The position numbers were made by a program, and so were the translations under genes. Under the pieces are notes generated by a model. That model saw only the letters and a program-made list of their open reading frames with translations, made no database searches and was not told the DNA's origin. Below, in pieces: positions 8,537-19,185 of a stretch of 64,000 bases of DNA. The DNA lies in contig NZ_AP018722.1 in NCBI RefSeq assembly GCF_004001325.1, positions 992,001-1,056,000 of the forward strand. Reading direction: 5' to 3'. The number at the start of each line of letters is the position of its first letter. Within the stretch, counting starts at the first letter, position 1. This stretch comes from Thiomicrorhabdus aquaedulcis. Its GTDB lineage: Bacteria > Pseudomonadota > Gammaproteobacteria > Thiomicrospirales > Thiomicrospiraceae.

Positions 8537-10710
8537 ATGAGCCACATTCAACAAGACACCGTGCAGCGGTTTAAGCAATACGCTCAAGCATTGCCGCAGG
8601 TTAAACGCTATTTGGCGCAGTTAGAGCAACAAGATTTATGGTGGACGACCGTGGCCATGGTGGGCAAAATCAATAACGACAATATTGACCCGCAACTGTT
8701 GGTGTCGGTGGTTGACACCCAAAAGGCGTTTCAGGCGTTGCGCGACCAGATGATGGAGGCGCTCATTAACCGTTATTTAAACCAAGCACACAGCGAAATT
8801 AAACTTAAGGCTCAGGCCAGTATTGATATTCTTAATCGCAATTTATTTGAGCGCACCGCCGACGTAGGATTTTTAGCCGCCGACGAGGATTTGGTGCAGT
8901 TTATGGCGCAGCAACCTGCGGCCGATGAACCACAAAGAGCAAGCGCGTTGCGCCATATTGAAGCCCGTTTGGAAGAGTACGTCGCCAAATACAGCGTGTA
9001 CGACGACATTGCACTGCTGAGTCCAAACGGTGAGGTATTGGCGCAGTTAAGCCGCGCGGGTCAGCAAACGCTGAATCATCACAATCAAGCCAAAACCTGC
9101 CACGAACCTTGGGTAACTCACGCCTTGCAAGGGCACACGTCCTACACCGAAGTGTATGCCCAAAGCAGTTTGTTTGGGTCGCAACCCAGCCTGTTTTACG
9201 CCAAACTTGTGCAACGTCGGGTGGGCGAGCAGTGGCAAACCGTGGGCGTTTTGTGTTTGCGCTTTAAATTTGAACAAGAGGTGAACACCATTTTTAACAC
9301 GCTCAATCGAGCCGGGCATGAAAACGATGCGCAAGACTCCGTCGCACAAGCCCGAGAAATTGGCCATACAGCGTTTGAGTTTGCTTTGTTGGGCGCACAA
9401 GGTGAGGTTTTGGCCGGCAAGCCTCTTGCTGCTAACGTCCTAATTAAGCCATCGGTTACACATGAGGTTGAACTTAACGCCCAGGGCGCGCTTGAGTACG
9501 TGGCTCGCGCAGCAGGGTACGAAGGATTTATGGGGCTTGAATGGTTCAGTCGGGTGTCGATTAATCAGTCGGCCGCCTTTGTGCAGGGCACGGCGTTGGA
9601 GAGTTTAGACGGCTGCATTGAGCCCGCCTCAATGTTGTATTTACGCGATTTAGAAGAGACCAATCAACACGTTAGCGTGTTGCTGTTGATTGTTATTTTA
9701 AACGGCAAAATGACTTCGCTTAAAAAAGACGCCAAAGCGTTTTTGCCCGTGCTGGACAGTTTTCAGGACATTAGCCGCGCCATTGAACTGATTTTTAATG
9801 ATTTTATTGGTCACATTCACCAAGTGATGCTTAAAACCATTCACGATAAAGTGCGTTTTAGCGCCTCGTTAGCCGCCGAACTGATGGATCGAAATCTGTA
9901 CGAGCGCGCCAACGATTGCCGCTGGTGGGCGCTGAATAATCGCTTTAGAACCGTGCTCACCCAACACGATTTAAGCACTTATCAATCGCAAGGCCAGCCG
10001 TTAAGCAGGGCGCAAACTCAAGATTAAGCACCATTTTAAGTGAGATTAACGGGCTTTACACCGTGTACAGTCAACTGGTTATTTACGATCGCAATGGGGT
10101 GATTTTAGCGGTGAGTAATGCGGGCGAAACCGAAAGTAACGGTTTAATAGGGTCGGTATTTTCCCCGATGGCCGATGTAAAACGCACCCTTAACTTAAGC
10201 CAAACCCAGCAGTATGTGGTGTCGCAATTTGAGCCAAGCGATTATTACCAACAGCGTTGCACCTATATTTATCACGCGGCCATTGGTAGTACAGAGTATG
10301 TGGGTGGCACGGTTAAAAACGTCGGTGGGGTGGCGGTAGTGTTTGACAGTGAGCCGCAATTTAAAGCCATGCTAAACGATACGCAACCAAGTTATATAGT
10401 GCAAGCCATTCAGCAAGCCTCGTTTAGTGTGTTGGCGACCGAAGAAGGGGTGATTGTGGCGTCAAACAACGCTCAGTTTGTGCCGGGCGATAAAATGAGT
10501 TTACCCGCGTTGGGGGCGTTTGTGGCCGGAACATCCGGCAGTTTGGCGTGGAGTTTAACGCACGCGGCGCTGGATCAAACGCTAAGCAATCAACAATCAA
10601 TCCTTCAACAATACGTGGTCGGTTATCACATGAGCCACGGTTACCGCGAATACAAACAAACCGATGGTTACATCAATAACGTGATTGCTTGGGTGTTTAC
10701 GCCCATTTAA
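8537..10710 (+). pseudogene. Cache-type sensory protein, frameshifted into two parts
   Basis: Two consecutive reading frames (8537-10027, and the following frame to 10710) form one protein of about 724 residues. The first part has helical, alanine- and glutamine-rich sequence with ILNRNLFERTADVGFLAADE and later a second copy of the same element (SASLAAELMDRNLYERANDC), then shifts near 10008-10010. The second part begins STILSEINGLYTVYSQLVIY and YDRNGVILAVSN, typical of periplasmic-type sensing (Cache/PAS) modules. No transmembrane segment, methyl-accepting hairpin, GGDEF or kinase domain is visible. It resembles chemotaxis-associated proteins of gammaproteobacteria whose exact role I do not know. 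One missing base in the GGG run would explain the break. Confidence 0.6.
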
Positions 10711-10722
10711 TGTGGATATAAT
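10695..10722 (+). promoter_or_regulatory. Sigma-70-type promoter for tamAB
   Basis: TATAAT at 10717-10722 with TTTACG at 10695-10700, spacing 16. The -35 lies in the last codons of the preceding gene and the -10 just after its stop, giving a start near 10729, about 100 bases before tamA. Confidence 0.55.
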
Positions 10723-10755
10723 CTCTTTTACTAAAGTTTAAGGGTGGACAGGTTG

Positions 10756-10830
10756 ATGAAGTGGGCAGTGATTGGTTGTAAAGAGCGTTTTGCGGGTGTT
10801 TCTTTTTGTCGCATTGGTTTTAGTGTATGA
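10756..10830 (+). CDS. Possible 24-codon leader ORF coupled to tamA
   Basis: An ATG preceded by ACAGG opens a 24-codon frame (begins MKWAVIGCKERFAG) whose stop overlaps the tamA start as ATGA. The overlap suggests translational coupling, and tamA has no clear ribosome site of its own. There is no homology evidence; it could be chance. Confidence 0.3.
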   Translation: MKWAVIGCKERFAGVSFCRIGFSV

Positions 10831-12677
10831 AGTTTTTTACAAGCGTTGTGTTTTTATTTTTTTTACACATGCAGTTTAACGTTGTTGCGGCAGAGTTTGG
10901 TGCCGTAAGCCAAGGCGAAGCCTCGTTAAAGCATCAAGTTAATCAGTCTAATGAAAATGTAAAACTAGAGGTTGTGGTTGATTTAGTAGAGACAACAAGT
11001 GGTGATGCAACAACGCCAACTGCTGTGGATAATATGGCTGAACTGTCTGAGAAACTAAAAAATGAAATTGGGTTAATTCACTTAAAAGACGATGAATATC
11101 CTGCACAGACCGACTTTCTATATCGTAGAGCAGAAAATGAAATTTTGGATGCTTTAAGAGCGCTTGGTTATTACAGTTCTAGCGTGACTAGCCAACTTGA
11201 GCGGCTCCCTAAAAAAACGCGTGTTACTTTTAATGTCGAGTTAGGCAAACCAGTTTATATTCGAGATATTCATTTAAACATTAGCGGAGCGGGCAAAGAC
11301 TTACCAGTTTGGGCAGAGTTTCAAAAATTTCAATTGCAACTAAAAAAAGATGCCATTTTTAAACATCAAGACTATACGGATACCGTAAGCGCCTTAACCA
11401 ATATTGCGACCAATGAGGGTTATATGGATGCCAAATTTACTCAGCGTGAATTTAAAGTCTATCCGCACCTTAATGTAGTGGATGTGAACCTGCATTTTAA
11501 TACTCAAGAACCGTATCGGTTTGGCGTGGTGTTTTTTCATGGCAGTCAACAGATAGGCGATGCCTTTTTAAATCGCTATGTCGATTTCAAGCCTGGTGAT
11601 ATTTATAAGCAATCCCATATTCTTGCTCTGCAAAAAGCGCTAATAGACAGCCAATATTTTGGTTTGATTCGGGTCGCACCCCAATATTCCGAGCAAGAGG
11701 CGCGTCGTATTCCTATCGATGTTGAATTGGAAGACAGTCTTAAACATCTTTACGAGATAGGGGTTGGATATGGAACGGACACGGGGGCGCGTGTTTTGTT
11801 TGGTTTTGAAAATCGTCTGGTGAATTCGCAAGGTCATAGTTATAAAGTTGAAAGTTTATTTGGTGAAAAAGCACAGAACTTTAATTTTAACTATCGCATT
11901 CCAGGTGAACGTCCAGCTGAGCAAAACTGGAATGCCGGTCTTAAGTATGATGCGACACAATCCACTACTTTAGATAGAGAGTTGATGGCCATTACGGGTG
12001 ACTACAGTTATCAAATTACGCCAAAATGGTCGATTAACCCTTTTATTTCATTAGAAACCGAAGAGTTTACCTATGAAAATGAAGCAACTGAGCAAACGCA
12101 AACTTTTTTATTAGGGTCTGGCTTTAAGAATCGTTGGGTTAATAGTGATGCCTACCCAACGCAAGGGTATCACCACAGTGGTGTGTTTAGAGCCAGTGTT
12201 GACAATCTAGTGTCCGATTCGCAGTTTGCGCAAATTGAGTTAAAAACCCGCTGGGTGTATACGCCGATGGAGTTCTGGCGTTTCCATGTTCGCGCCCAAA
12301 CGAGATTGACGTTAGTAGATAAAAACCAATCGATTCCTTCAAGTTATTTAACGCTTTTAGGGGGCGAGACCTTGCGAGGTTTTGAATTTGAATCTATTGG
12401 TATTCAATTGGATGCCGATTCTGTCGTCGGGGCAAAAAACAGTGTTTCAGGGTCGCTGGGTACCGATTACCGCATTACAAAATATTTTGGCCTGGGTTCG
12501 TTTGTTGATATGGGTCAGTTATTCGATGATGCCGGAACACAAGATTTGAAAGTGGGCGCAGGTTTTGGCTTACGTGGCTATACACCGGTTGGCATGGCAA
12601 AACTTGATATCGCTTGGCCGGTTTCCGAATATGAGCAGCCTTGGCGTATTCACTTCTCACTCGGATTTGATCTATGA
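10827..12677 (+). CDS. tamA: Translocation and assembly module protein TamA
   Basis: Outer-membrane BamA/Omp85-family protein that works with TamB in assembling or supplying the outer membrane. 616 residues. A signal peptide covers about residues 1-22 (ends NVVAAEF), followed by a low-complexity acidic segment. Three POTRA-like repeats span roughly residues 65-290 (for example EILDALRALGYYSSSVTSQL, and RFGVVFFHGSQQIGDAFLNR). A 16-strand-type barrel follows with GVGYGTDTGARVLFGFENR and the conserved FxxGG-like LLGGETLRGFEFESIG; it ends in the phenylalanine-containing FSLGFDL. It is directly followed by tamB, the standard order. A TATAAT promoter lies about 105 bases upstream. Confidence 0.93.
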   Translation: MKFFTSVVFLFFLHMQFNVVAAEFGAVSQGEASLKHQVNQSNENVKLEVVVDLVETTSGDATTPTAVDNMAELSEKLKNEIGLIHLKDDEYPAQTDFLYRRAENEILDALRALGYYSSSVTSQLERLPKKTRVTFNVELGKPVYIRDIHLNISGAGKDLPVWAEFQKFQLQLKKDAIFKHQDYTDTVSALTNIATNEGYMDAKFTQREFKVYPHLNVVDVNLHFNTQEPYRFGVVFFHGSQQIGDAFLNRYVDFKPGDIYKQSHILALQKALIDSQYFGLIRVAPQYSEQEARRIPIDVELEDSLKHLYEIGVGYGTDTGARVLFGFENRLVNSQGHSYKVESLFGEKAQNFNFNYRIPGERPAEQNWNAGLKYDATQSTTLDRELMAITGDYSYQITPKWSINPFISLETEEFTYENEATEQTQTFLLGSGFKNRWVNSDAYPTQGYHHSGVFRASVDNLVSDSQFAQIELKTRWVYTPMEFWRFHVRAQTRLTLVDKNQSIPSSYLTLLGGETLRGFEFESIGIQLDADSVVGAKNSVSGSLGTDYRITKYFGLGSFVDMGQLFDDAGTQDLKVGAGFGLRGYTPVGMAKLDIAWPVSEYEQPWRIHFSLGFDL

Positions 12678-12693
12678 AGCGCCTGAGCCAAAA

Positions 12694-15600
12694 ATGATGG
12701 GGATTTTATCGGCAGTTTTTAAGTGGAGCATCCGATTATCCGTTGGCTTGCTCATGGTTTTGTTGCTTGGTGTTTTCGCACTACTCTCGCTTACTTTGTG
12801 GCATCCACAGGCGGTTTCCACGGCTTTGCCTTATTTAGAGCACTATGTTGAACAATCTACCGGTGGACAATTACAAATTGAATCAGCAGAAGGGCGTTTA
12901 ATCGACGGTTTAACACTGAATAACATCCGCTTTAAGAGCGCGGCACAAGAGGTGAAAATTGAGCAAATTAAATGGCAATGGCAGTTGTCTATGTTGTTTA
13001 ATCGCCATCTGCAGTTTCAAACGTTTACTGTCACTCAACCCACGGTACGTTTAACGAGCAGTGATGAGCCGTCAGAGCCTTTAACAGAGCCGTTTAAGCT
13101 GTTGACGGAACTAGAGGCCTATGATTTGCGCTGGAGCATTGATCTTTTGAAGGTCTCTCAGTTGCGTTTGTCGATTGACGACCAGCCTACGATTAAGGTT
13201 GCGCATTTTGAGAGCGAGCTAGACTGGCAAACGCAAACGTTGTTTTTACAAAATTTAAAGGCCGATTACTTGGCTTATAAAGTGCAAGCACATAGCCATT
13301 TTGAGGTGGTCAATGCCCGCGAGTTTAAAGCCTTTTTATCGCTAAAATTAGCAGGCTCGGAGGGGTTTGAAACGATTAACGTATCCACCCAGGCCACGGG
13401 CGATTTAAAGCAGATTCGTTTTAATCTGGACATGATTGAGCCTTACAGGGTACGTTCGGAACATGTTGTCAAGATAGATGAAACCCTGATTCAGCTAGAT
13501 TCAACGTTTAAAGAGCTTGAAGCAGCTTTTTCTGAACAGTGGCAGATTAATCAGCTGTCTGGGCAAATTCGTTCACAGTTTCATTTAAAAAATTACCTAT
13601 TATCGAGTCATGGCAAACTGAGTCTGGACCTTAAAGGCAAGCCGCCAACGGCATTGGATTATCGCGCGGAATATGCGTCAAATGGGAAAGCGACTTTTGA
13701 TTTAAAAACTCAATTTGAGAAGATGGGTTCTTTAAATGTGAAAGGGCAAGCCGATCTTCAGAAGATGAGCAGCACCGTGAGTGTGCAGGCAGATGCGCTG
13801 AATCTCCAATGGCTTGATGCCAGGTTGAATTACCAAATCAGTGCCTTATTTGATTTTACCTTGCGTGATTTTGAGCAACGCACCAGTCAGCTGGCAGTGA
13901 AACAGCTGGCGTTAACCGGGTTGCCTAAGCCATTCACTTTTAAAGGGGTCATTGACAGTCATTTGACTCCACAAAACAGCGAAGCAATCGAAAAATCAAC
14001 TGTAGCACCCAAGGCAGTCGCTCCAGAGGGGGCATTCGATTATGCGATTGCAATTCAATCGGAAGCATTAGGTTATGCAGAGTATTTGGGAAAGTTTGCG
14101 GCAAAACTCAATGTTAGCTCGGATTTTAGTCATGTGAATGTTCACGATGCCAAACTTGTCGTGGGCGATAACGCGATTGATTTGAGAGGACAATGGGCAG
14201 AAAATACCAATCTTTCATTAAAAGCCAAGCTGAATAATCTTAACCAGTTGTATGCACCGCTCACCGGCAACGCCGTAGCAAATTTAACGGCGAAGGGGAG
14301 CTTGTTGAAAGACCTATCAGGATTTGACCAGGCCTGGTTAAACTTGCAATTGGATGCCAATAACCTCAGTTATCAATCTCCCGATGCGCCAGCTGATGAA
14401 AAAATGAGGATTAAGCAGGTTGCTTTAAACGTGCAAGCGCCTTTACATCAACTTGAGTGGACTGCATTCTCCCTTAAGGTGAATGAGGTAAGTAAAGTTA
14501 AGCGGATTGCTGATAAGATGGTGGAACAGACACTTATTTCTCAACTGAGTGCAGTGCGTCAAGAGTCTAAAAAAGGCTTGGCCAGCAGTCTTAAAATGAG
14601 TCATCCACAGTTAAGTTTTAATACTGAATTGTATGAGGTAAAACCCAGTTTAAAACAACAGAAAATAGCCTTGACACGTTTTGATATCGTGCAAGCAGAT
14701 ACCGGTAACTGGCAGTTGGCCAAGCCCCGTGTTATTGATTGGCAAAGTCCTTCCAAAATCTCAACCGATGAGATATGCATTCAATCGGTGAAAAATACTG
14801 ACGCTAAAGTTTGTTTTAAGGCTTACGAACATAAGGCAACTTGGTCACTGGATGCCTTGCCAGTGTTTGATTGGGCAAAACCGTGGTTAGGTGAAAATGT
14901 CCTATTAACAGGACATCTTAACGGTCAAGGCTCTGCCGACTGGCGAAAAAAACTCACATTGCAACAAGATTTGCTTGTGCCTCAGTTGGATGTAACCGTG
15001 ATTGTACAAGGCAATCAAATACCCATGCAGGTTAATAACTGGCAAACCAATCTCCAGCTCACGCCTAATCAGGCCGGTTTAAAAAGCGTAGCCGAAGTGA
15101 ACAAAACGGGACATTTTAATGCCTTGGTTGAGGCGATAAAGTCAACTGACCAGGCCTGGTCACTTGCAACGTTAAACGGAAAAGCGCAGTTGACGCTTTC
15201 TAATTGGGCATTAAGCGAACAATTCTTGAAACTCGTTGAATTTAATCAAACGAACGTAAAGATTGAAACTACGCTTTCTGGCACACCTGCAGAACTACAA
15301 CACAGTACTTTGGCCAATATTGACCTAAATTTTAATTTACCTTTGCTGGGGTTAAAAGAGCAAGCGGTGCAACTACAAGCGCAACTGACACCGAAAGCGG
15401 TTAATGCCACTGGCGTATGGAAGCAGCAGGTGGGTCTGGTGGGTAAACGACAAGCAGATTTAAACGTTAACTTGACGGCATTAGACACAGAGCCACACCT
15501 ATTAGCGCATTTTAAAACCGATTCTATCGAGTTGCTAAAAACTCCGTTTGCGCACCTGATGACCGCGGCCGATATGCATATTTCTGTAATTAATAAGGCA

Positions 15601-16458
15601 ACGAAAGTTGCGGGTAAAGTGGAGCTGCATGATAGCGAATTGAATTTGGATGAAATGCCGCTCCACAAACGTACCTCCACCAGTAACGATGAGGTTATCA
15701 TTGATGAGCAAGGCCAGGTCGTAGTAAAAGAGGAGGGTGTTTCCAACCTAAGTTATGACGTTAGAATCGGTTTTGGTCAAAATGTCAAAGTCAGAGTTCA
15801 GAACTCCCTATTGTTGCTAGGCGGTGAGTTGCAGTTGGTGCAAACGCCCGATACTTCTGATATGAAGGCATTTGGCGAGGTAAAAATACGTGAAGGTTAT
15901 ATTATGTTAGATGAGCGTAATAAGATTCAGATTGATCAATCGGCTTTCTTATTTAACGGCGTGATTGGTAATCCAACCTTAAATGTAAATCTCTTTAGAA
16001 TAGTAGGCGAGACAACGGCTAGATTGAATATAACAGGCAATGCTACGCAACCGCAGTTTGTGTTTTACTCAAAACCTGCCCTGTCTCAAGCGCGTATCAT
16101 CAATTTAATGGTCTTTGGCCGTGCAGGCGATATGTCCAAAGAGCCAAACTATGAATCGCAAGTGTTAAGTGCTTTTTACAAACTCGGGATTCAAAACAAC
16201 ACGCCAGTGCTCAATACGTTAACCAGTTCATTGGGTATTCAAGACGTCTATTTTGATGTAGACGGTCAACAGGTCAGTAACCTGTTAGTTGGTCGGAGTT
16301 TAACCGATAAACTTTACGTGCGCTATGCGAAAGACTTAACTGAGCAACAGGGGCAGGCGGTGCAATTCTTCTATCAATTGACTGATCGCTGGCTACTCAA
16401 AAGCAATAGTGGAGACAGCGATAGCTCGGTGGATCTTATCTATCGTTTAGAGCGTTAA
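12694..16458 (+). CDS. tamB: Translocation and assembly module protein TamB
   Basis: Very long inner-membrane-anchored periplasmic protein (AsmA/TamB family) thought to bridge to TamA and conduct phospholipids or outer-membrane substrates. Starting at the ATG at 12694 gives 1,254 residues; the frame stays open upstream inside tamA, but that part is not protein-like. One N-terminal transmembrane helix (about residues 12-36) is followed by repetitive beta-rich sequence. The conserved C-terminal DUF490 domain is clear: VRVQNSLLLLGGELQLVQTP, GEVKIREGYIMLDERNKIQI, LMVFGRAGDMS, and a final YQLTDRWLLKSNSGDSDSS. Two palindromes (14327, 15149) both translate as DQAW. Confidence 0.93.
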   Translation: MMGILSAVFKWSIRLSVGLLMVLLLGVFALLSLTLWHPQAVSTALPYLEHYVEQSTGGQLQIESAEGRLIDGLTLNNIRFKSAAQEVKIEQIKWQWQLSMLFNRHLQFQTFTVTQPTVRLTSSDEPSEPLTEPFKLLTELEAYDLRWSIDLLKVSQLRLSIDDQPTIKVAHFESELDWQTQTLFLQNLKADYLAYKVQAHSHFEVVNAREFKAFLSLKLAGSEGFETINVSTQATGDLKQIRFNLDMIEPYRVRSEHVVKIDETLIQLDSTFKELEAAFSEQWQINQLSGQIRSQFHLKNYLLSSHGKLSLDLKGKPPTALDYRAEYASNGKATFDLKTQFEKMGSLNVKGQADLQKMSSTVSVQADALNLQWLDARLNYQISALFDFTLRDFEQRTSQLAVKQLALTGLPKPFTFKGVIDSHLTPQNSEAIEKSTVAPKAVAPEGAFDYAIAIQSEALGYAEYLGKFAAKLNVSSDFSHVNVHDAKLVVGDNAIDLRGQWAENTNLSLKAKLNNLNQLYAPLTGNAVANLTAKGSLLKDLSGFDQAWLNLQLDANNLSYQSPDAPADEKMRIKQVALNVQAPLHQLEWTAFSLKVNEVSKVKRIADKMVEQTLISQLSAVRQESKKGLASSLKMSHPQLSFNTELYEVKPSLKQQKIALTRFDIVQADTGNWQLAKPRVIDWQSPSKISTDEICIQSVKNTDAKVCFKAYEHKATWSLDALPVFDWAKPWLGENVLLTGHLNGQGSADWRKKLTLQQDLLVPQLDVTVIVQGNQIPMQVNNWQTNLQLTPNQAGLKSVAEVNKTGHFNALVEAIKSTDQAWSLATLNGKAQLTLSNWALSEQFLKLVEFNQTNVKIETTLSGTPAELQHSTLANIDLNFNLPLLGLKEQAVQLQAQLTPKAVNATGVWKQQVGLVGKRQADLNVNLTALDTEPHLLAHFKTDSIELLKTPFAHLMTAADMHISVINKATKVAGKVELHDSELNLDEMPLHKRTSTSNDEVIIDEQGQVVVKEEGVSNLSYDVRIGFGQNVKVRVQNSLLLLGGELQLVQTPDTSDMKAFGEVKIREGYIMLDERNKIQIDQSAFLFNGVIGNPTLNVNLFRIVGETTARLNITGNATQPQFVFYSKPALSQARIINLMVFGRAGDMSKEPNYESQVLSAFYKLGIQNNTPVLNTLTSSLGIQDVYFDVDGQQVSNLLVGRSLTDKLYVRYAKDLTEQQGQAVQFFYQLTDRWLLKSNSGDSDSSVDLIYRLER

Positions 16459-16531
16459 AGAGCATCTGCAGGAGGATTGAAACATTACAGGGCTTATTCT
16501 GTTAAGTCGGTAAGGTCTCAATTTGAGCCCT

Positions 16532-18208
16532 TTATTTTTGCTGTGCGCTCACCAGCATTTCTTGGGCGTGGTTAAGAGTTTGTTCGGTAATGGTCAATCC
16601 GCCCATCATGCGTGCCAGTTCTTGGGTGCGTCCAAGCGAATCCAACTCAACCACTTGCGTAAAGGTTTGTTGGTTTTGCGTGGTTTTAGAAATGTGCAAA
16701 TGCGTGTGGCCGTGTGAGGCGACTTGCGCCAAATGGGTGATGGACAAAATTTGTTTGTGTGCACCCAGTTGACGCATTTTGTGTCCCACTACTTCGGCCA
16801 CGCCGCCGCCAATCCCCACGTCCACTTCGTCAAAAATTAAGGTGGGCAGGCTTGCCACTTCGGCAGTCGCCACTTGTATGGCCAAACTAATGCGCGACAA
16901 CTCCCCTCCCGAAGCCACTTTGGCCAAGGGCTGTAACGGTTGGCCAATGTTGGCCGTTACTTTAAATTCCACCTTGTCAAACCCCGTAGCGTTGCCGGGG
17001 TTAAGCACGCTTAAATCCAGTTCAAACAGACCATTGGGCATGCCCAATTGTTGCATGCCTTGGGTCACAATTTTGGCCAGTTTAAGCGCGGCTTTTTGAC
17101 GCGATTGGCTGAGTTGCGTGGCGTGAGTTTGATAGTGTGACCAGGCCTGGTCAATGTTGTTTTTAAGGGTTTCAATGGACGAGTCTGATTGGGTTAAGGT
17201 TTGCAACGCGTGTTGAATGCTGTGGTGTTTTTCAACCAACTCTTCGGGGTTAAGGTGGTATTTTTTGGCCAACGCAAACAGCTGAGCCAAGCGTTCTTCA
17301 ACGCGTTGAAGTTGTTGCGGGTCAATATCAACCGATTGAAACTGGTGCTGAATTTCGCCTGCGGCTTCTTGCGTTTCGATGAGTGCGCTGTTAAGCGCCA
17401 CCAATGTATTGGCCAAAGTGGGGGTAAAGGCCGCAATCGACTCGAGTGCCGCAATGGCGGCATTAAGCTGTTCACTGGCACTGTTGTCGCTGTTTTCACC
17501 TTCAAGCGCATCGTAGGCTCGTTGACAGGCGCTGATGATTTCACTGGCGTGCGACAGTTGACCTTGTTCTTCAGACAGTGCCATAAACTCGTCTTTTTGG
17601 GGGGCGACTTCGTCAAACTCATTGAGCTGAAACTGCAATAGTTCGAGCTTACTTTGGTAGTCGGCCTGCTCGGTTAATAGGGTGTCTAATTGCTGTTTAA
17701 GGGCTTGCCACTGTTTGTAGTGCGCGCGGGTGGCGGCCAGTGCCTCGGGGTGTTGGGCGTAGGCGTCCAGTAACGTAAGCTGTTTTTGAGTTTGCAGCAG
17801 CGATTGATGTTCGTGTTGGCCGTGAATGTCAATTAAAAAACTGCCCAGCGTTTTTAAACTGCTGGCCGGAATAGGCCGACCGTTTATAAACGCTTTAGAG
17901 CGCCCTTCGGAGGTGACAATGCGGCGCAAATAACATTGGTGGTCGGCATCGTCCAACGCTTGTTCGGTTAACCAGGCCTGGACAAATGGCAATTGGCTGA
18001 CGTCAAACAGTGCGGTAACGTCGGCGCGTTCGGTGTGGTGGCGCACCAACGCACTGTCGGCACGTTCGCCCAAGGCCAAGCCCAACGCGTCTAATAAAAT
18101 GGATTTTCCCGCCCCAGTTTCGCCCGTGAGCGTGCTAAAACCGCGGTTAAAATTAAGCGTGAGGTGTTCAATTAAAGCTAAGTTTTGAATGGTTAACTCT
18201 TGCAGCAT
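16532..18208 (-). CDS. recN: DNA repair protein RecN
   Basis: SMC-like ATPase acting early in double-strand break repair. 558 residues. Walker A GETGAGKS is at residues 29-36 after MLQELTIQNLALIEHLTLNF; a central coiled-coil region is rich in Q, E, L and A (about 155-370); the ABC signature VASGGELSRISLAIQ and Walker B LIFDEVDVGIGGGVAEVVG are near the C-terminus, followed by SITHLAQVASHGHTHLHISK. A palindrome copy at 17140 is read as DQAWSH and a one-base variant at 17971 as VQAWLT. It is downstream of nadK on the same strand; I do not see a LexA box with certainty. Confidence 0.96.
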   Translation of the reverse strand: MLQELTIQNLALIEHLTLNFNRGFSTLTGETGAGKSILLDALGLALGERADSALVRHHTERADVTALFDVSQLPFVQAWLTEQALDDADHQCYLRRIVTSEGRSKAFINGRPIPASSLKTLGSFLIDIHGQHEHQSLLQTQKQLTLLDAYAQHPEALAATRAHYKQWQALKQQLDTLLTEQADYQSKLELLQFQLNEFDEVAPQKDEFMALSEEQGQLSHASEIISACQRAYDALEGENSDNSASEQLNAAIAALESIAAFTPTLANTLVALNSALIETQEAAGEIQHQFQSVDIDPQQLQRVEERLAQLFALAKKYHLNPEELVEKHHSIQHALQTLTQSDSSIETLKNNIDQAWSHYQTHATQLSQSRQKAALKLAKIVTQGMQQLGMPNGLFELDLSVLNPGNATGFDKVEFKVTANIGQPLQPLAKVASGGELSRISLAIQVATAEVASLPTLIFDEVDVGIGGGVAEVVGHKMRQLGAHKQILSITHLAQVASHGHTHLHISKTTQNQQTFTQVVELDSLGRTQELARMMGGLTITEQTLNHAQEMLVSAQQK

Positions 18209-18270
18209 GGTGACGGGTTACTCTTAATAAAGACGCATAATTAAAAAAACAAATCATTAAAAAACAAAGT

Positions 18271-19146
18271 TTACAACTTGTCGCCCCAATGCAATTTGGC
18301 GCGCAGCAGCTCAAAGTGATCGTGGCCGCGGGGATGCAGCATTTTAATAAAATTTTTATGACGTGTCACGGTGGTGCGATGCGCGGAAGTGATGTTAAAG
18401 GTCACTTGTCCATCGCAAATAATTTGCGCCGCGCCGTTGCAGTTTTCGTGCGGGCGCAATTGCACCGTGCTGTGCCCCGAAATAACGTAGGGGCGCGTGC
18501 TCATGGTGTGCGGGTTAATCGACACCAAACTTAACACGTCTAGGCCGGGGTCTAAAATAGGTCCGCCGGCCGATAATGCATAGGCGGTTGAGCCTGTTGG
18601 GGTCGAAATAATCAAGCCGTCGGAGCGTTGACTGTTTAAAAACCGCCCGTCCACAAAGGTTTCAAATTCAATCATGCGCGGCGAGTCGGTTTTGTGAATG
18701 ACCACGTCGTTAAACGCCAACTGTTCAAATACGGTTTTACCCGCGGTTTCAATCACCACTTTGATTAAATTGCGCTCTTCGCTGTCGTAATTGCCGTCCA
18801 TCACTTCGTCCAACGTGCACAGCATCTCTTTGGGTGAAATGTCGGTTAAAAACCCTAAACGGCCAAGGTTAATGCCCAAGATGGGGATTTTATTGTCGAC
18901 AATCGAGCGCGCTACGTCTAAAAAGGTGCCGTCGCCGCCTACCACAATGGCCACGTCAATTAAACCGTAGAGTTGGTCGCGTTCAATGACTTTAATACCA
19001 TACCGCTCATGCGGAAAGTCATGGCACGAGGCCGAATCCAAATACACCGTTTTGTGTTTGGTTAACAGATGTTGCACCAGTTTATCGATGCTTTCCCACG
19101 ATTGAATGCCGTTGTATTTGCCAAAAATGCCAATTTTTTGAAACAT
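18271..19146 (-). CDS. nadK: NAD kinase
   Basis: Phosphorylates NAD+ to NADP+ in the cytosol. 291 residues, the usual length. The GGDGT nucleotide motif is at residues 70-74 (VVGGDGTFLDVARS), followed by PILGINLGRLGFLTD and DGLIISTPTGSTAYALSAGG, the conserved substrate-binding segments. It is divergent from hrcA and upstream of recN with a 62-base gap, the same neighbourhood as in many gammaproteobacteria. Confidence 0.96.
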   Translation of the reverse strand: MFQKIGIFGKYNGIQSWESIDKLVQHLLTKHKTVYLDSASCHDFPHERYGIKVIERDQLYGLIDVAIVVGGDGTFLDVARSIVDNKIPILGINLGRLGFLTDISPKEMLCTLDEVMDGNYDSEERNLIKVVIETAGKTVFEQLAFNDVVIHKTDSPRMIEFETFVDGRFLNSQRSDGLIISTPTGSTAYALSAGGPILDPGLDVLSLVSINPHTMSTRPYVISGHSTVQLRPHENCNGAAQIICDGQVTFNITSAHRTTVTRHKNFIKMLHPRGHDHFELLRAKLHWGDKL

Positions 19147-19185
19147 GAAATTGCTCGCTCACAAAGTTAATTAGGGTCAAGACTC

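Noticed and set aside
12565-12693. N-terminal extension of TamB within tamA
   Set aside because: Overlaps the conserved tamA end; a normal membrane-anchor start follows at 12694.
15246-15746. 166-codon minus-strand ORF
   Set aside because: Lies wholly antisense within tamB, whose C-terminal domain is well conserved.
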